From assembly GCF_947499065.1 (NCBI RefSeq), contig NZ_CANMMT010000004.1, positions 1 through 64,000 on the forward strand: a stretch of DNA of 64,000 bases, written 5' to 3'. This stretch comes from an uncultured Tenacibaculum sp. Its GTDB lineage: Bacteria > Bacteroidota > Bacteroidia > Flavobacteriales > Flavobacteriaceae. Numbering within the stretch: the stretch's first letter is position 1; each line of letters opens with the position of its first letter. Both the position numbers and the translations under genes were made by a program. A model generated the notes under the pieces. The model was not told the origin of the DNA. It saw nothing but the letters and a program-made list of their open reading frames with translations, and did no database searches. Of the stretch, positions 26,727-35,313 are shown piece after piece.

Positions 26727-27797
26727 ATGGAGGACTACATTAAAGGACGTGGTGCACAGCATAATACCCATAATAAATTTTTACAACATCAACATGAGGT
26801 GCTAGACGACTTTTTAAATTATTGTGAAGTAGAAAACGAAAAGGTTGACAATAATAAAACGTCGTACTTAGAAATTTATCCCAAAACTATTTTAAACAAA
26901 GTAACGAGTCCCGATATAGGATTTACATATTCAATGAATCCATATCAAGGATGTGAACACGGGTGTATTTATTGCTATGCAAGAAATAGTCATGAGTATT
27001 GGGGATATTCAGCAGGATTGGATTTTGAAAGAAAAATTTTATACAAAGCCAATGCGGCAGAATTACTAGAAAAAAAGCTACGAAGTAGGAGTTGGGAAGC
27101 ACAAAATATTATGTTGTCGGGAAATACGGATTGTTATCAACCCATAGAAAAGAAGTTAAAAATTACACGAGCGATGTTAGAAGTATTACTAAAGCTAAAG
27201 CATCCAGTAAGTATAATTACTAAAAACTCATTAATACTTCGTGATTTAGACATTTTAAAAGAAATGGCTTCCATGAATTTGTTAAGAGTAAGTATTTCAA
27301 TAACCTCTTTATCGGAAGAAACAAGAAGAGCGGTAGAACCAAGAACTGCAACCATAAAAAAGAGATTAGAAACAGTAAAAGAGTTGGCTAAGAATGGAAT
27401 CCCAGTAAATGTAATGATGGCTCCCATTATACCGTCAATAAATAGTCATGAAATTATACCTTTAGTAAAAAAGGTTAGTGAATTAGGGGCAAAGTCAGTA
27501 GGTTATACAGTAGTGCGTTTAAATGGTGCTATTGGAGAGATATTTACCAATTGGGTACAAAAAGCATATCCAGATAGAGCAAACAAAATTCTACATCAAA
27601 TAGAAGACTGTCATAACGGAACCTTAAATGATTCAAGTTTTGCAACCAGAATGAGAGGAGAAGGGAAAATAGCTGAACAAATAACAATGCAGTTTAAGCT
27701 AGCCAGAAAATTGTATTTAAAGGAAAGTCACTTTCCTCCGTTAGATTTTACTAAATTTGATAAACACCAAACCAATCAATTGAATTTGTTTACATGA
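26727..27797 (+). CDS. Radical SAM protein, PA0069 family
   Basis: 356 aa. The SAM cluster ligands are in YQGCEHGCIYCYARNSHEYWG, a CxxxCxxC motif near residues 78-86. IMLSGNTDCYQPIEKKLKIT and VSIITKNSLILRDLDIL are typical of the PA0069-like spore-photoproduct-lyase-related group, whose reaction is unknown. I start at ATG 26727 (MEDYIKGRGAQHN); the in-frame TTG at 26715 is less likely. It overlaps the following Crp/Fnr gene by 4 nt. Confidence 0.9.
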   Translation: MEDYIKGRGAQHNTHNKFLQHQHEVLDDFLNYCEVENEKVDNNKTSYLEIYPKTILNKVTSPDIGFTYSMNPYQGCEHGCIYCYARNSHEYWGYSAGLDFERKILYKANAAELLEKKLRSRSWEAQNIMLSGNTDCYQPIEKKLKITRAMLEVLLKLKHPVSIITKNSLILRDLDILKEMASMNLLRVSISITSLSEETRRAVEPRTATIKKRLETVKELAKNGIPVNVMMAPIIPSINSHEIIPLVKKVSELGAKSVGYTVVRLNGAIGEIFTNWVQKAYPDRANKILHQIEDCHNGTLNDSSFATRMRGEGKIAEQITMQFKLARKLYLKESHFPPLDFTKFDKHQTNQLNLFT

Positions 27798-28330
27798 ATC
27801 CATTAGAAAAATTGTTAGCAGCATTAGAAGGAGAGTGGGAAAAAGAAATTACGCTTAAGCGAAACGAATTCTTGGTAAATCAAGGAGATACGAATACCAA
27901 TTTATATTTTGTAAAAGAAGGAAGTTTACGTGTTTTTATTGATGATGAGGTAGAAGAACATACCATAAGGTTTGGGTATAGAAATTCAATAATAACCGCT
28001 TTGGATTGTTTTTTAACTGAACAGCCGACCTCTTTTTTTATTCAAGCCTTAAAGAAATGCGAATTGAAAGTAATTTCTAAAAAACGATATATGCGTTTTA
28101 TAAACTCTGCGAAAGAGTATGAAGAGGTTTGGAAAAAATTGTTGGAGAGTTTTGTGTATCAGCAAATAGAAAGAGAAATAGACCTTATAACCTATTCACC
28201 ACAAAAACGATTTGAACGAGTATTTAAAAGAAGTCCACAGGTATTTCAAGAAATATCACAAAAGTATATAGCGTCTTATTTAAGAATGACACCAGAAACA
28301 TTATCGAGAATATTAAAAACTCTTGATTAG
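27794..28330 (+). CDS. Crp/Fnr-family regulator with an FNR-like recognition helix
   Basis: 178 aa. The N-terminal cNMP-like barrel (ITLKRNEFLVNQGDTNTNLYFV) and a C-terminal helix-turn-helix (YIASYLRMTPETLSRILKTL) are present. The recognition helix E-T-L-S-R matches the E-T-I-S-R of E. coli FNR. There is no N-terminal Cys cluster, so it is not an FNR-type oxygen sensor. ATG overlaps the radical SAM stop (ATGA). Its own stop codon lies inside a TTGAT-N4-ATCAA sequence. Confidence 0.88.
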   Translation: MNPLEKLLAALEGEWEKEITLKRNEFLVNQGDTNTNLYFVKEGSLRVFIDDEVEEHTIRFGYRNSIITALDCFLTEQPTSFFIQALKKCELKVISKKRYMRFINSAKEYEEVWKKLLESFVYQQIEREIDLITYSPQKRFERVFKRSPQVFQEISQKYIASYLRMTPETLSRILKTLD

Positions 28331-28336
28331 AATCAA
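28323..28336. promoter_or_regulatory. FNR-type palindrome TTGAT-N4-ATCAA
   Basis: TTGATTAGAATCAA is an exact match to the half-sites of the E. coli FNR box; the flanking C and G extend the symmetry to 16 bp. It includes the stop codon of the Crp/Fnr gene and lies 45 nt before the DinB-like ATG. The adjacent regulator's recognition helix fits these half-sites. Confidence 0.5.
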
Positions 28337-28346
28337 GAATTATAAT
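28337..28346 (+). repeat. GAATTATAAT element 1
   Basis: Directly follows the FNR-type palindrome and lies 35 nt before the DinB-like ATG. It is one of five copies of this 10-mer found in non-coding sequence between 28.3 and 33.9 kb. Confidence 0.4.
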
Positions 28347-28381
28347 AGTTAAAAGTCTCAATTTTGAAATAAAAATAGAGA

Positions 28382-28930
28382 ATGGTTTTTAAAGTAGCAG
28401 ATTTACTCACAGAATTAGAACAATATGTAACAGCACATATTGAATATGCAGAAGCCTTACAAAAGGAGTCAGAAGCAAAACTTCAATCTAAAAAAAGTGA
28501 GAAGTCTTGGTCAGTTTTAGAATGTTTGGAACATTTAAATCTATATGCAGCATTTTATAATCCAGAACTAGGAAAAAGAATGAAAAGTTCTAAGTATCCC
28601 GCATCAAATACATTTACATCAGGGTATTTAGGGAATAAGTTTGCTTTAGATATGTTGCCTAAGGAAGGAATGAAAACAATGAATACTTTTAAAAGTAAAA
28701 ACCCGATATATTCTAAATTAAATAAAGAAGAAGTATTGCAGCGCTTTATAATGTTTCAAAAAGAACTTTTAGAATTGTTAAAAGTAGCAGCTAACAAAAA
28801 CTTAACCAAAACAAAAACAAGTATAACTTTACCTTTATTAAAGTTGCGATTAGGAGATACTTTTCGATTTGTAATTTATCATAATGAGCGTCATATAGTG
28901 CAAGCAAAAAAAGTATTTAACGAACTTTAA
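28382..28930 (+). CDS. DinB-like (DinB_2) protein
   Basis: 182 aa, four-helix bundle: KSEKSWSVLECLEHLNLYAAFY (His near 56) and the C-terminal FRFVIYHNERHIVQAKKVF (two further His) are the likely metal ligands. Function unknown; family members include thiol-dependent enzymes. It lies between the FNR-type palindrome and the AraC regulator. Confidence 0.85.
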   Translation: MVFKVADLLTELEQYVTAHIEYAEALQKESEAKLQSKKSEKSWSVLECLEHLNLYAAFYNPELGKRMKSSKYPASNTFTSGYLGNKFALDMLPKEGMKTMNTFKSKNPIYSKLNKEEVLQRFIMFQKELLELLKVAANKNLTKTKTSITLPLLKLRLGDTFRFVIYHNERHIVQAKKVFNEL

Positions 28931-28933
28931 AAA

Positions 28934-28944
28934 GATTATAATTC
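28934..28944 (-). repeat. GAATTATAATC element 2 (inverted)
   Basis: The minus strand reads GAATTATAATCT, the same 12 bases as element 3 at 30050. It is 45 nt upstream of the first AraC-type gene. Confidence 0.4.
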
Positions 28945-28988
28945 ATTATTTTATATTTTAGTCGAAGTTTAGACTTTATAAAATTGTA

Positions 28989-30035
28989 ATGAATTTTAGT
29001 AACCCAATCATATTCTTTCTTTGCTCACTTGGTGTATTTAACGGTTTTTTAGTGAGTATTTACTTCCTGTTTTTTAATAAACAAAAAAGAATACAAAATT
29101 TTTGGTTTGGGCTATTGGTCTTGTTTTTAAGTTTGCGAATAGGAAAGTCTGTTTATCGAATTTTTGCACCACAGGATCAAATAGAATTATTGGTTATGCA
29201 AGTAGGTTTGTCAGCTTGCTTTTTAATAGGAGTAACGTTATTTTATTATATAAAATCATCAATAGAAAATAGAAAGACGCTTCCTAAATCATGGATTATT
29301 CATTTTAGTATTCTTTTTTTATTTGTAACAATTGTAGGAATAGTAAGGCCTTATACTGGGAATTATGAGTTTTGGGGGGATTTTATTTGGGTAATTTATG
29401 GAGTTTGGAGTTTATACATTTTAGCTTCGTTTTATCTTTTAAAAGATATTGTAAAGAAAGTATTTTCTAAGACAAACAAATGTACTACAGCAGAGCTTTG
29501 GTTAATAGGAGTTGTTTTAGCAAATGCTTTAATTTTCATTGCATATATTGTAGGGTATTTCTTTTTGTATTTAGTAGGAACTATTACTTTTTCGGTTGTG
29601 TTTTATGTACTGTTAATTTTCTTTTTATCGAAGAAGAATAGAGAAACTATCTTTCAGGATATTCCAGAAAAATATGCTGCTAAAAAAATTCAGGAAAATG
29701 AAGCTTCATTGCTAATTGAAAAGTTAGATACTTTAATGAAACAAAAAGAATTGTATAAAAATAGCAATGTTAAACTACTAGATATTGCGAAAGAATTACA
29801 GGTTACACCGCACAAATTATCACAATTACTGAATGATAATATAGGAAAAAGCTTTGCCGCCTTTTTAAATACTTATAGAATTGATGAAGCAAAGAATATT
29901 TTAAAAGAAAACACCAATTTAACATTAGAAACTGTAGGCTTTGAAGCAGGATTTTCTTCAAAATCAAACTTTTATGCTACGTTTAAAAAGCAGGTCGGAT
30001 TGACACCTGCGCAATATCAAAAACAGTTTTTGTAG
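28989..30035 (+). CDS. Membrane AraC-family regulator (first copy)
   Basis: 348 aa. Six or seven transmembrane helices occupy residues 5-225, followed by a cytoplasmic linker (FQDIPEKYAAKKIQENEA) and an AraC domain (about 240-348) with two helix-turn-helix units (LLDIAKELQVTPHKLSQLLN and LETVGFEAGFSSKSNFYATF) and TPAQYQKQF. It probably senses a signal in or through the membrane and controls adjacent genes. Its paralogue at 32819 is similar over the full length. An NTF2-like gene follows each. Confidence 0.9.
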   Translation: MNFSNPIIFFLCSLGVFNGFLVSIYFLFFNKQKRIQNFWFGLLVLFLSLRIGKSVYRIFAPQDQIELLVMQVGLSACFLIGVTLFYYIKSSIENRKTLPKSWIIHFSILFLFVTIVGIVRPYTGNYEFWGDFIWVIYGVWSLYILASFYLLKDIVKKVFSKTNKCTTAELWLIGVVLANALIFIAYIVGYFFLYLVGTITFSVVFYVLLIFFLSKKNRETIFQDIPEKYAAKKIQENEASLLIEKLDTLMKQKELYKNSNVKLLDIAKELQVTPHKLSQLLNDNIGKSFAAFLNTYRIDEAKNILKENTNLTLETVGFEAGFSSKSNFYATFKKQVGLTPAQYQKQFL

Positions 30036-30049
30036 TATAAAATTCTCCA

Positions 30050-30080
30050 GAATTATAATCTAGGACAACTGAATTATAAT
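30050..30080 (+). repeat. GAATTATAAT direct repeats with 21-bp spacing (elements 3 and 4)
   Basis: Two identical 10-mers at 30050-30059 and 30071-30080, exactly 21 bp apart, i.e. on the same face of the helix two turns apart, in the 103-nt gap before the NTF2-like gene. This is the usual layout of AraC-family binding sites. Confidence 0.5.
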
Positions 30081-30138
30081 TAATCATTTCGTTTTTAGAT
30101 GTTTTTAAGAAGTTTGGGTAAAACTAAAAATCTTAAAA

Positions 30139-30570
30139 ATGAAACACGTATTATTATTTCTAACATTCGCTTTTTGTCAAATAGCTAGTGCACAAAATGA
30201 CCAAATAGAAATAGAAAAAACACTTCAAAATTATATTACTGGAAGTTCTTATAATAAGCTCGATTTAATAAAAAGTGCTTTTGCTTCAAATGCTACATTA
30301 TATTTAACCGGAAGGCAAGGATTTAAAAGATATACGCCTGAAGAATATGCTAATTTCTTTAAGAATGGAGAAGCTGGAAAATTTAATGGAAGAGAAGGAA
30401 ATATATTAGAAGTTAAAATCACAAAAGATATTGCAACTGCTAAAGTTGAAATTGCAGGCCCTAAACGAAAATGGGTATACATAGACTTATTCTTATTGAA
30501 AAAAATAGAAGGAAACTGGAAGATTATAAGTAAAACAGCTACAAAGGTTAGTGAAGTAAAAGCTAATTAG
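30139..30570 (+). CDS. Exported NTF2-like (lumazine-binding-like) protein, first copy
   Basis: 143 aa. Signal peptide KHVLLFLTFAFCQIASA then QNDQIEIEKTLQNYITGSS. The NTF2/SnoaL-like fold of Lumazine_bd_2 proteins is suggested by LDLIKSAFASNATLYLTGRQGF, ITKDIATAKVEIAGP and LLKKIEGNWKIISKTATK. Some members bind small hydrophobic ligands. It begins 103 nt after the AraC gene and abuts the DUF5916 gene (1-nt gap). Confidence 0.84.
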   Translation: MKHVLLFLTFAFCQIASAQNDQIEIEKTLQNYITGSSYNKLDLIKSAFASNATLYLTGRQGFKRYTPEEYANFFKNGEAGKFNGREGNILEVKITKDIATAKVEIAGPKRKWVYIDLFLLKKIEGNWKIISKTATKVSEVKAN

Positions 30571-30571
30571 A

Positions 30572-32737
30572 ATGAGTAAAGTTTTTGTTTTATTAATTTC
30601 AATGTATTCAGTTGTAGTATTAGGTCAAGTATCAAAATCCACAATACCGTTTATTAATACAGATATAGAGTTAGATGGTAAACCAAATGAAGCTGTTTGG
30701 AAAAGACTACCTGAGGTAACCAATTTTCATAATCTAGCACCTACAGATATAGGTTTAGCTGAAAATCAAACTTCTGTAAAGTTGTTTCATAATGGAAAGA
30801 AATTATTTATAAATGCTATTTATAAGGACTCAACACCTAAAGTTCAAGTTAGTTCTTTAAAAAGAGATGTGTCTATTGCATTAAGCGATGCTTTTATTAT
30901 CGTATTTGATACTCAAAATCAACAACAAAGCGGATACTTATTTGCAAGTAATGCTTATGGTACACAAGTCGATGCTTTGGTAGAAAAAAGGAATCAAGGA
31001 TACGGATTGAATTTTAGCTGGAGTACTATTTGGGAAGTAAAAACATTTCAAAAAGGAAACCACAAAATTTATGAAATAGCAATTCCATTAAAATCGTTAA
31101 ACTATAACAAAGACAATGCTGTTTTTGGAATTCAAATGTATGTTAGAGATATTAAAAATAATTCGTGGACAATAATGACCGACTTGTCTAGAAATTATCC
31201 AACTTTTGATTTACGTTTTACAAGACCTTTTACTATAGAAAGCTTACCTGATAAAACAGTTTCAAGGTTTGCTGTTGTTCCATCTGTTACGGTTAACTAT
31301 CAAAAAGATGTAGAGAATAATAGCGATAAAACAGATTTTACTCCGAGTTTAGATGTACAGTATAATGTAACTTCATCATTAAAATTAGATGTGACATTAA
31401 ATCCAGATTTTTCTCAAATTGATGTTGATCAACAGGTAACTAATCTTACACGTTTTTCAGTGTTTTTTCCAGAGCGTAGAAATTTCTTTTTAGAGAATGC
31501 TGATTTATTTTCCAATCTGGGAGTTAATGGTATTAATCCTTTTTACTCAAGAAAAATAGGAGCGAGTAGCAATATTGATTTTGGTTTGAAATTATCAGGA
31601 AATGTTTCTTCTAAAACAAGAATTGGTGTTTTAAATGTTCAAACTGAAAAAGAGTTAGATAATCTTTCACAAAATTACGGGGCATTTGTAGCAGAGCAAC
31701 AATTATCTAAAAACTTTACAACAACAGGTTTTTTAATAAATAGACAAGAAACAAATGGTTTTAGTTTTAAAAACGATTATAACAGAGTTGCTGGTGTTAA
31801 TTTGAATTATAAATCGGATAATAATAAATGGATAGGGTTGGCTAATTATGGGAAGAGTTTTAATGATGGTATTTCTGGTGATAATAACTTTTATAATCTA
31901 GGGGTTTGGTTTAATAAACGAGGACTTTCATGGAATGCATCTCTTAGAAATGTTCAAAAGAATTATATAACAGATGTTGGTTTTACGCCAAGATTGTATA
32001 ATTATGATGCTATAAATGATGAGGTGTTTAGAGAAGGTTATAAGCAAGTTTCAGTAGGAATTCAATATGTGAAGTTTTATGATGAGTCTAAAAAGTTGAA
32101 TAGAATTCGCTATATGAATTACGATAATCAAACGTATTTTGATGAAAATGGTAAATTAAATCAAACATCACATTTTTTTAATTCTGCAGTATTTTTCAAA
32201 GATTTATCTGCTCTATATTATGTGTTTAATTATGATGTTATTGATTTAAAATATGGCTTTGACCCTTTACGAAATGGAAATGCATTACAGCCCGATACCT
32301 ATCGTTTTGGTTTATTAAAATTAGGGTACAATTCAGCCAATAATCAAAAACTACGATATAGGTTTAATATTCAGAAAGGAAACTATTATTCGGGAGATAG
32401 AATTGCAGGAGGTGTTTATTTAAATTATCAGTTATTGCCTTTTGCAAATATTGAAGCGTCCTATGATGTTAATTCTATCGATTTAAAAGAACTAGGAAAG
32501 GAAACTTTTCATTTAACGAGGCTTACAGGAGAAATATTTTTTAATACACGTTTAAACTGGACAACCTATGTTCAATACAATACACAACAAGATAATTTTA
32601 ATATAAACAGTAGACTTCAATGGGAGTATAAGCCATTATCCTATGTGTATTTGGTTGTAAGTGATAATCTTAATAAAAACTTTCATAGGAAAAACTGGGG
32701 AATTGCTTTTAAAATGAATTATAGGTTCGATTTTTAG
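30572..32737 (+). CDS. DUF5916 outer-membrane protein with CBM9-like N terminus
   Basis: 721 aa, with signal peptide SKVFVLLISMYSVVVLGQV. Residues 25-200 resemble a carbohydrate-binding family 9 domain (ELDGKPNEAVWKRLPEVTNF, FIIVFDTQNQQQSGYLFASN). The remainder matches DUF5916 (DVTLNPDFSQIDVDQQVTNLTRFSVFFPERR), predicted as an outer-membrane barrel with a terminal Phe (YRFDF). The starting gap to the NTF2-like gene is 1 nt, so both are co-transcribed. The cargo or ligand is unknown. Confidence 0.88.
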   Translation: MSKVFVLLISMYSVVVLGQVSKSTIPFINTDIELDGKPNEAVWKRLPEVTNFHNLAPTDIGLAENQTSVKLFHNGKKLFINAIYKDSTPKVQVSSLKRDVSIALSDAFIIVFDTQNQQQSGYLFASNAYGTQVDALVEKRNQGYGLNFSWSTIWEVKTFQKGNHKIYEIAIPLKSLNYNKDNAVFGIQMYVRDIKNNSWTIMTDLSRNYPTFDLRFTRPFTIESLPDKTVSRFAVVPSVTVNYQKDVENNSDKTDFTPSLDVQYNVTSSLKLDVTLNPDFSQIDVDQQVTNLTRFSVFFPERRNFFLENADLFSNLGVNGINPFYSRKIGASSNIDFGLKLSGNVSSKTRIGVLNVQTEKELDNLSQNYGAFVAEQQLSKNFTTTGFLINRQETNGFSFKNDYNRVAGVNLNYKSDNNKWIGLANYGKSFNDGISGDNNFYNLGVWFNKRGLSWNASLRNVQKNYITDVGFTPRLYNYDAINDEVFREGYKQVSVGIQYVKFYDESKKLNRIRYMNYDNQTYFDENGKLNQTSHFFNSAVFFKDLSALYYVFNYDVIDLKYGFDPLRNGNALQPDTYRFGLLKLGYNSANNQKLRYRFNIQKGNYYSGDRIAGGVYLNYQLLPFANIEASYDVNSIDLKELGKETFHLTRLTGEIFFNTRLNWTTYVQYNTQQDNFNINSRLQWEYKPLSYVYLVVSDNLNKNFHRKNWGIAFKMNYRFDF

Positions 32738-32757
32738 ATATATAGATTGCATAATAG

Positions 32758-32790
32758 AAAAGCGCTCGGTAACCCCGAGCGTTTTTTATT
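32758..32790 (+). terminator. Terminator of the NTF2/DUF5916 unit
   Basis: Stem CGCTCGG / CCGAGCG extended by A-T and G-U pairs (32758-32769 with 32775-32786) and a T run. It lies within the longest possible reading frame of the second AraC gene and so limits that gene's start. Confidence 0.85.
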
Positions 32791-32818
32791 ATTTTTGATT
32801 GTAATTAAATATAAGACT

Positions 32819-33874
32819 TTGACTAATCAGTTATTATTTTTATTAAGTGCAATAGGCGGTTTAGACGGTATTTTATTAAGTGCATATTTTGCCTTTTTTA
32901 TAAAAAATAGAAATCGTTCTACTTATTTTTTATCAGCTTTAATTTTGGTCTTAAGTATTCGAATAACAAAGTCAGCTTTTTTATTTATAAATCGAAATAT
33001 TTTTGAATTTTTTATAGAGTTTGGTTTAATAGCTTGTGCTTTGATAGGTCCTTTTTTATATCTCTATATCAAAGAAACTAAAAAAATTATAGTAGCTAAA
33101 AAATCATATACTTGGTTGTGGCATGTTATTCCTGCTATAGTTATAATGGTTGTTTGGTTTTATTTTTATCCATATAAAAAGAATAAAGGGAAATTATGGG
33201 GATTAGGATTTATGTCGTTTGGTTACTTGTTATATACCCAATGGTTTGTTTACATTTTAATATCGGGTTATTTAATAAAGGATAGTTTAAAAAAGTTGTT
33301 TTCTAAAAATGAAAAGCTAACAGATAAAGAGTTTTGGTTAGTTAATTTGGTTTTAGGAATAGGAATTGTTTGGTTGGCTTATAAAACAGTAAACTATACT
33401 TCATATATAGTTGGAGCTTTATCGTTTTCATTTATTTTCTATTTGTCTATAATTATTTGGTTTATGCGAAGAAAAAAAGCAACTATATTTTTTGAAGAAG
33501 AGGAAAAGTATAAAGTTAGTTTGATATCAGATGAAGAAGCTGTTTTAATAAAAACAAAGTTGTCTGAAGTATTTAAAGAAAAAAAATTGTTTAAAGATCA
33601 TACCATAAAACTTAAAGATTTAGCTAAGGAAATTAGTGTTACTCCACATCAATTATCACAATTTTTAAATAATAATCTACAAAAATCATTTAATCAATAT
33701 ATAAATGAATTTAGAGTAGAAGAGGCAAAGAAAATATTAAAAACGAATGATAATTTTACTTTAGAAGCTATAGGTTATGAAGTAGGATTTTCTTCAAATA
33801 CTACATTTTATGCTGCTTTCAAAAAAGTAACAGGAAGCACACCAGCTCAGTATAGAAAGCAATTTAAAGGCTAA
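32819..33874 (+). CDS. Membrane AraC-family regulator (second copy), TTG start
   Basis: 351 aa, paralogue of the protein at 28989. TTG at 32819 gives a start (TNQLLFLLSAIGGLDGILLS) that aligns with the first residues of the paralogue (NPIIFFLCSLGVFNGFLVSI), and a TTG at 32747 would put the terminator hairpin inside the gene. Several membrane helices cover residues 5-225. The AraC domain has LKDLAKEISVTPHQLSQFLN and LEAIGYEVGFSSNTTFYAAF, with TPAQYRKQF at the end. Confidence 0.87.
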   Translation: MTNQLLFLLSAIGGLDGILLSAYFAFFIKNRNRSTYFLSALILVLSIRITKSAFLFINRNIFEFFIEFGLIACALIGPFLYLYIKETKKIIVAKKSYTWLWHVIPAIVIMVVWFYFYPYKKNKGKLWGLGFMSFGYLLYTQWFVYILISGYLIKDSLKKLFSKNEKLTDKEFWLVNLVLGIGIVWLAYKTVNYTSYIVGALSFSFIFYLSIIIWFMRRKKATIFFEEEEKYKVSLISDEEAVLIKTKLSEVFKEKKLFKDHTIKLKDLAKEISVTPHQLSQFLNNNLQKSFNQYINEFRVEEAKKILKTNDNFTLEAIGYEVGFSSNTTFYAAFKKVTGSTPAQYRKQFKG

Positions 33875-33884
33875 TTTTTATTCA

Positions 33885-33894
33885 GAATTATAAT
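33885..33894 (+). repeat. GAATTATAAT element 5
   Basis: Located 74 nt before ATG 33969, between the second AraC gene and its NTF2-like neighbour. CAGAATTATAAT (12 bases) is shared with the first module. Confidence 0.4.
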
Positions 33895-33968
33895 ATTGAA
33901 GAACTTCAAAGTGCAAAAATTAGTTGTTTGTCTTTGGTTTTTAGAAGTTTGAAGAAATATTTATGATT

Positions 33969-34388
33969 ATGAAAAAAACAGCAACTTTATTAATAATGTT
34001 TTTGACTATTCAAACTGTAATAGGACAAACTGAAATAGAAAAGATAAATACAACCTTGTTAAATTATATTGAAGGAACTGCGAATGGAGAGCCAGAAAGA
34101 GTCCGTAAAGCTTTTGATGAAAATCTAAATTTATACCATATCAAAAACGATACTTTAGTAACATGGAAAGGAAAGAATTATGTTAATAATATAAAATCAG
34201 GGAAAAAGAAAAATAGAATAGGACGTATTATTTCTGTTGATTATGAAAATGATGCAGCAATGGCTAAAGTTGAAATTTTAATGCCAAAATGGAAACGAAT
34301 ATATACAGATTATATGATGCTTTTAAAAATAAAAGGTGAATGGAAAATAGTACATAAGTCATTTACTTATCGTAAGTATTCAGAATAA
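33969..34388 (+). CDS. Exported NTF2-like protein, second copy
   Basis: 139 aa from ATG 33969 (an in-frame ATG at 33963 adds two residues). Signal peptide KKTATLLIMFLTIQTVIGQT. It shares with the first copy the pattern IEKINTTLLNYIEGTANGEP, DYENDAAMAKVEILMPKWKR, and LLKIKGEWKIVHKSFTYR. Unlike the first module, no outer-membrane gene follows. Confidence 0.84.
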   Translation: MKKTATLLIMFLTIQTVIGQTEIEKINTTLLNYIEGTANGEPERVRKAFDENLNLYHIKNDTLVTWKGKNYVNNIKSGKKKNRIGRIISVDYENDAAMAKVEILMPKWKRIYTDYMMLLKIKGEWKIVHKSFTYRKYSE

Positions 34389-34415
34389 AAAAAGCTCGCT
34401 ATTAGCGAGCTTTTT
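34389..34415. terminator. Bidirectional terminator
   Basis: Perfect 12-bp stem AAAAAGCTCGCT / AGCGAGCTTTTT (34389-34400 with 34404-34415) between convergent genes. Confidence 0.9.
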
Positions 34416-34436
34416 TATGATAACTTAAGAATGTTC

Positions 34437-35297
34437 TTATTTTATATCTAAGAAAATACCAGCTGTAAATGATGGATTTGCAGCAATAACTCTTCCAGAA
34501 AATGCTGAGTCAAAACCAGCAGACACTCCTAATTTTTCTGTTATATAGTAAGCTCCTTCTATACCAAAACTAGTGTACTCTACATTGTTTGCAAAAATAC
34601 TTCCATTGCTATTAGCAGCATTTAGCGTTCCATTTTTTAAAGATTTTACAAGGTTTAAACGAGTTATAATCCAAAATTTTCTATTGAATAAGTTAAGACC
34701 AGCTTCTAAACCTCCTCTAAATTCATCAGAAAAACCTTTGGACCTATTGTTATATCCAACATGTGTTTTAGCATAAAAAGGTAATTCATTAAATGCTGTA
34801 GAATATCCTAATGATGTAGATATATATTGATTAAATTCTCCATCTCCTGTCTGATAGCTTCCATCACTACCACCAGAATCATTACCGGTTGGTAATCCTA
34901 AAAGTAATTTTACATCTGCGGCCCATTTTCCTTTCTTGTAAAATGCATATCTAGCACCAAAATCTACATCACCAAAAGAGTTAAAAGACTCTCCTTTTTG
35001 AATTACATTGTTGTTGGTTCCAGAAATTTGATTGTTTTGAGCTGCTCTTGAAAAGAAAGGGACATAAGCAATAAGGTCTATTTTATTAGTAAGTCCATAT
35101 TCAGCATAAACACTAGTGTTGAATTGTGTTCTTGTTACATTTGGGTCTATTGCTCCAGTATTCGTATAATGCTGATCTGATTTTAAATACCATGCAGATA
35201 ATTTATAATAACCTTTTCCTTTTCCTTTAGACCATTGTGCAAATAATGAATTTGAACAAGTAATTATTAAACCTAATAATATGATATATTTTTTCAT
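34437..35297 (-). CDS. Outer-membrane beta-barrel protein
   Basis: 286 aa from ATG 35297, where a clear signal peptide starts (KKYIILLGLIITCSNSLFAQ). The rest has alternating amphipathic strands (YYKLSAWYLKSDQHY, VDFGARYAFYKKGKWAADVK, EGAYYITEKLGVSAGFD), typical of a small outer-membrane barrel of transporter type. A longer start at 35336 overlaps the preceding gene and lacks a proper signal. It is 16 nt after the Big_2 lipoprotein gene and forms an operon with it. Confidence 0.82.
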   Translation of the reverse strand: MKKYIILLGLIITCSNSLFAQWSKGKGKGYYKLSAWYLKSDQHYTNTGAIDPNVTRTQFNTSVYAEYGLTNKIDLIAYVPFFSRAAQNNQISGTNNNVIQKGESFNSFGDVDFGARYAFYKKGKWAADVKLLLGLPTGNDSGGSDGSYQTGDGEFNQYISTSLGYSTAFNELPFYAKTHVGYNNRSKGFSDEFRGGLEAGLNLFNRKFWIITRLNLVKSLKNGTLNAANSNGSIFANNVEYTSFGIEGAYYITEKLGVSAGFDSAFSGRVIAANPSFTAGIFLDIK

Positions 35298-35313
35298 TTC
35301 TATGTATTCTAAA

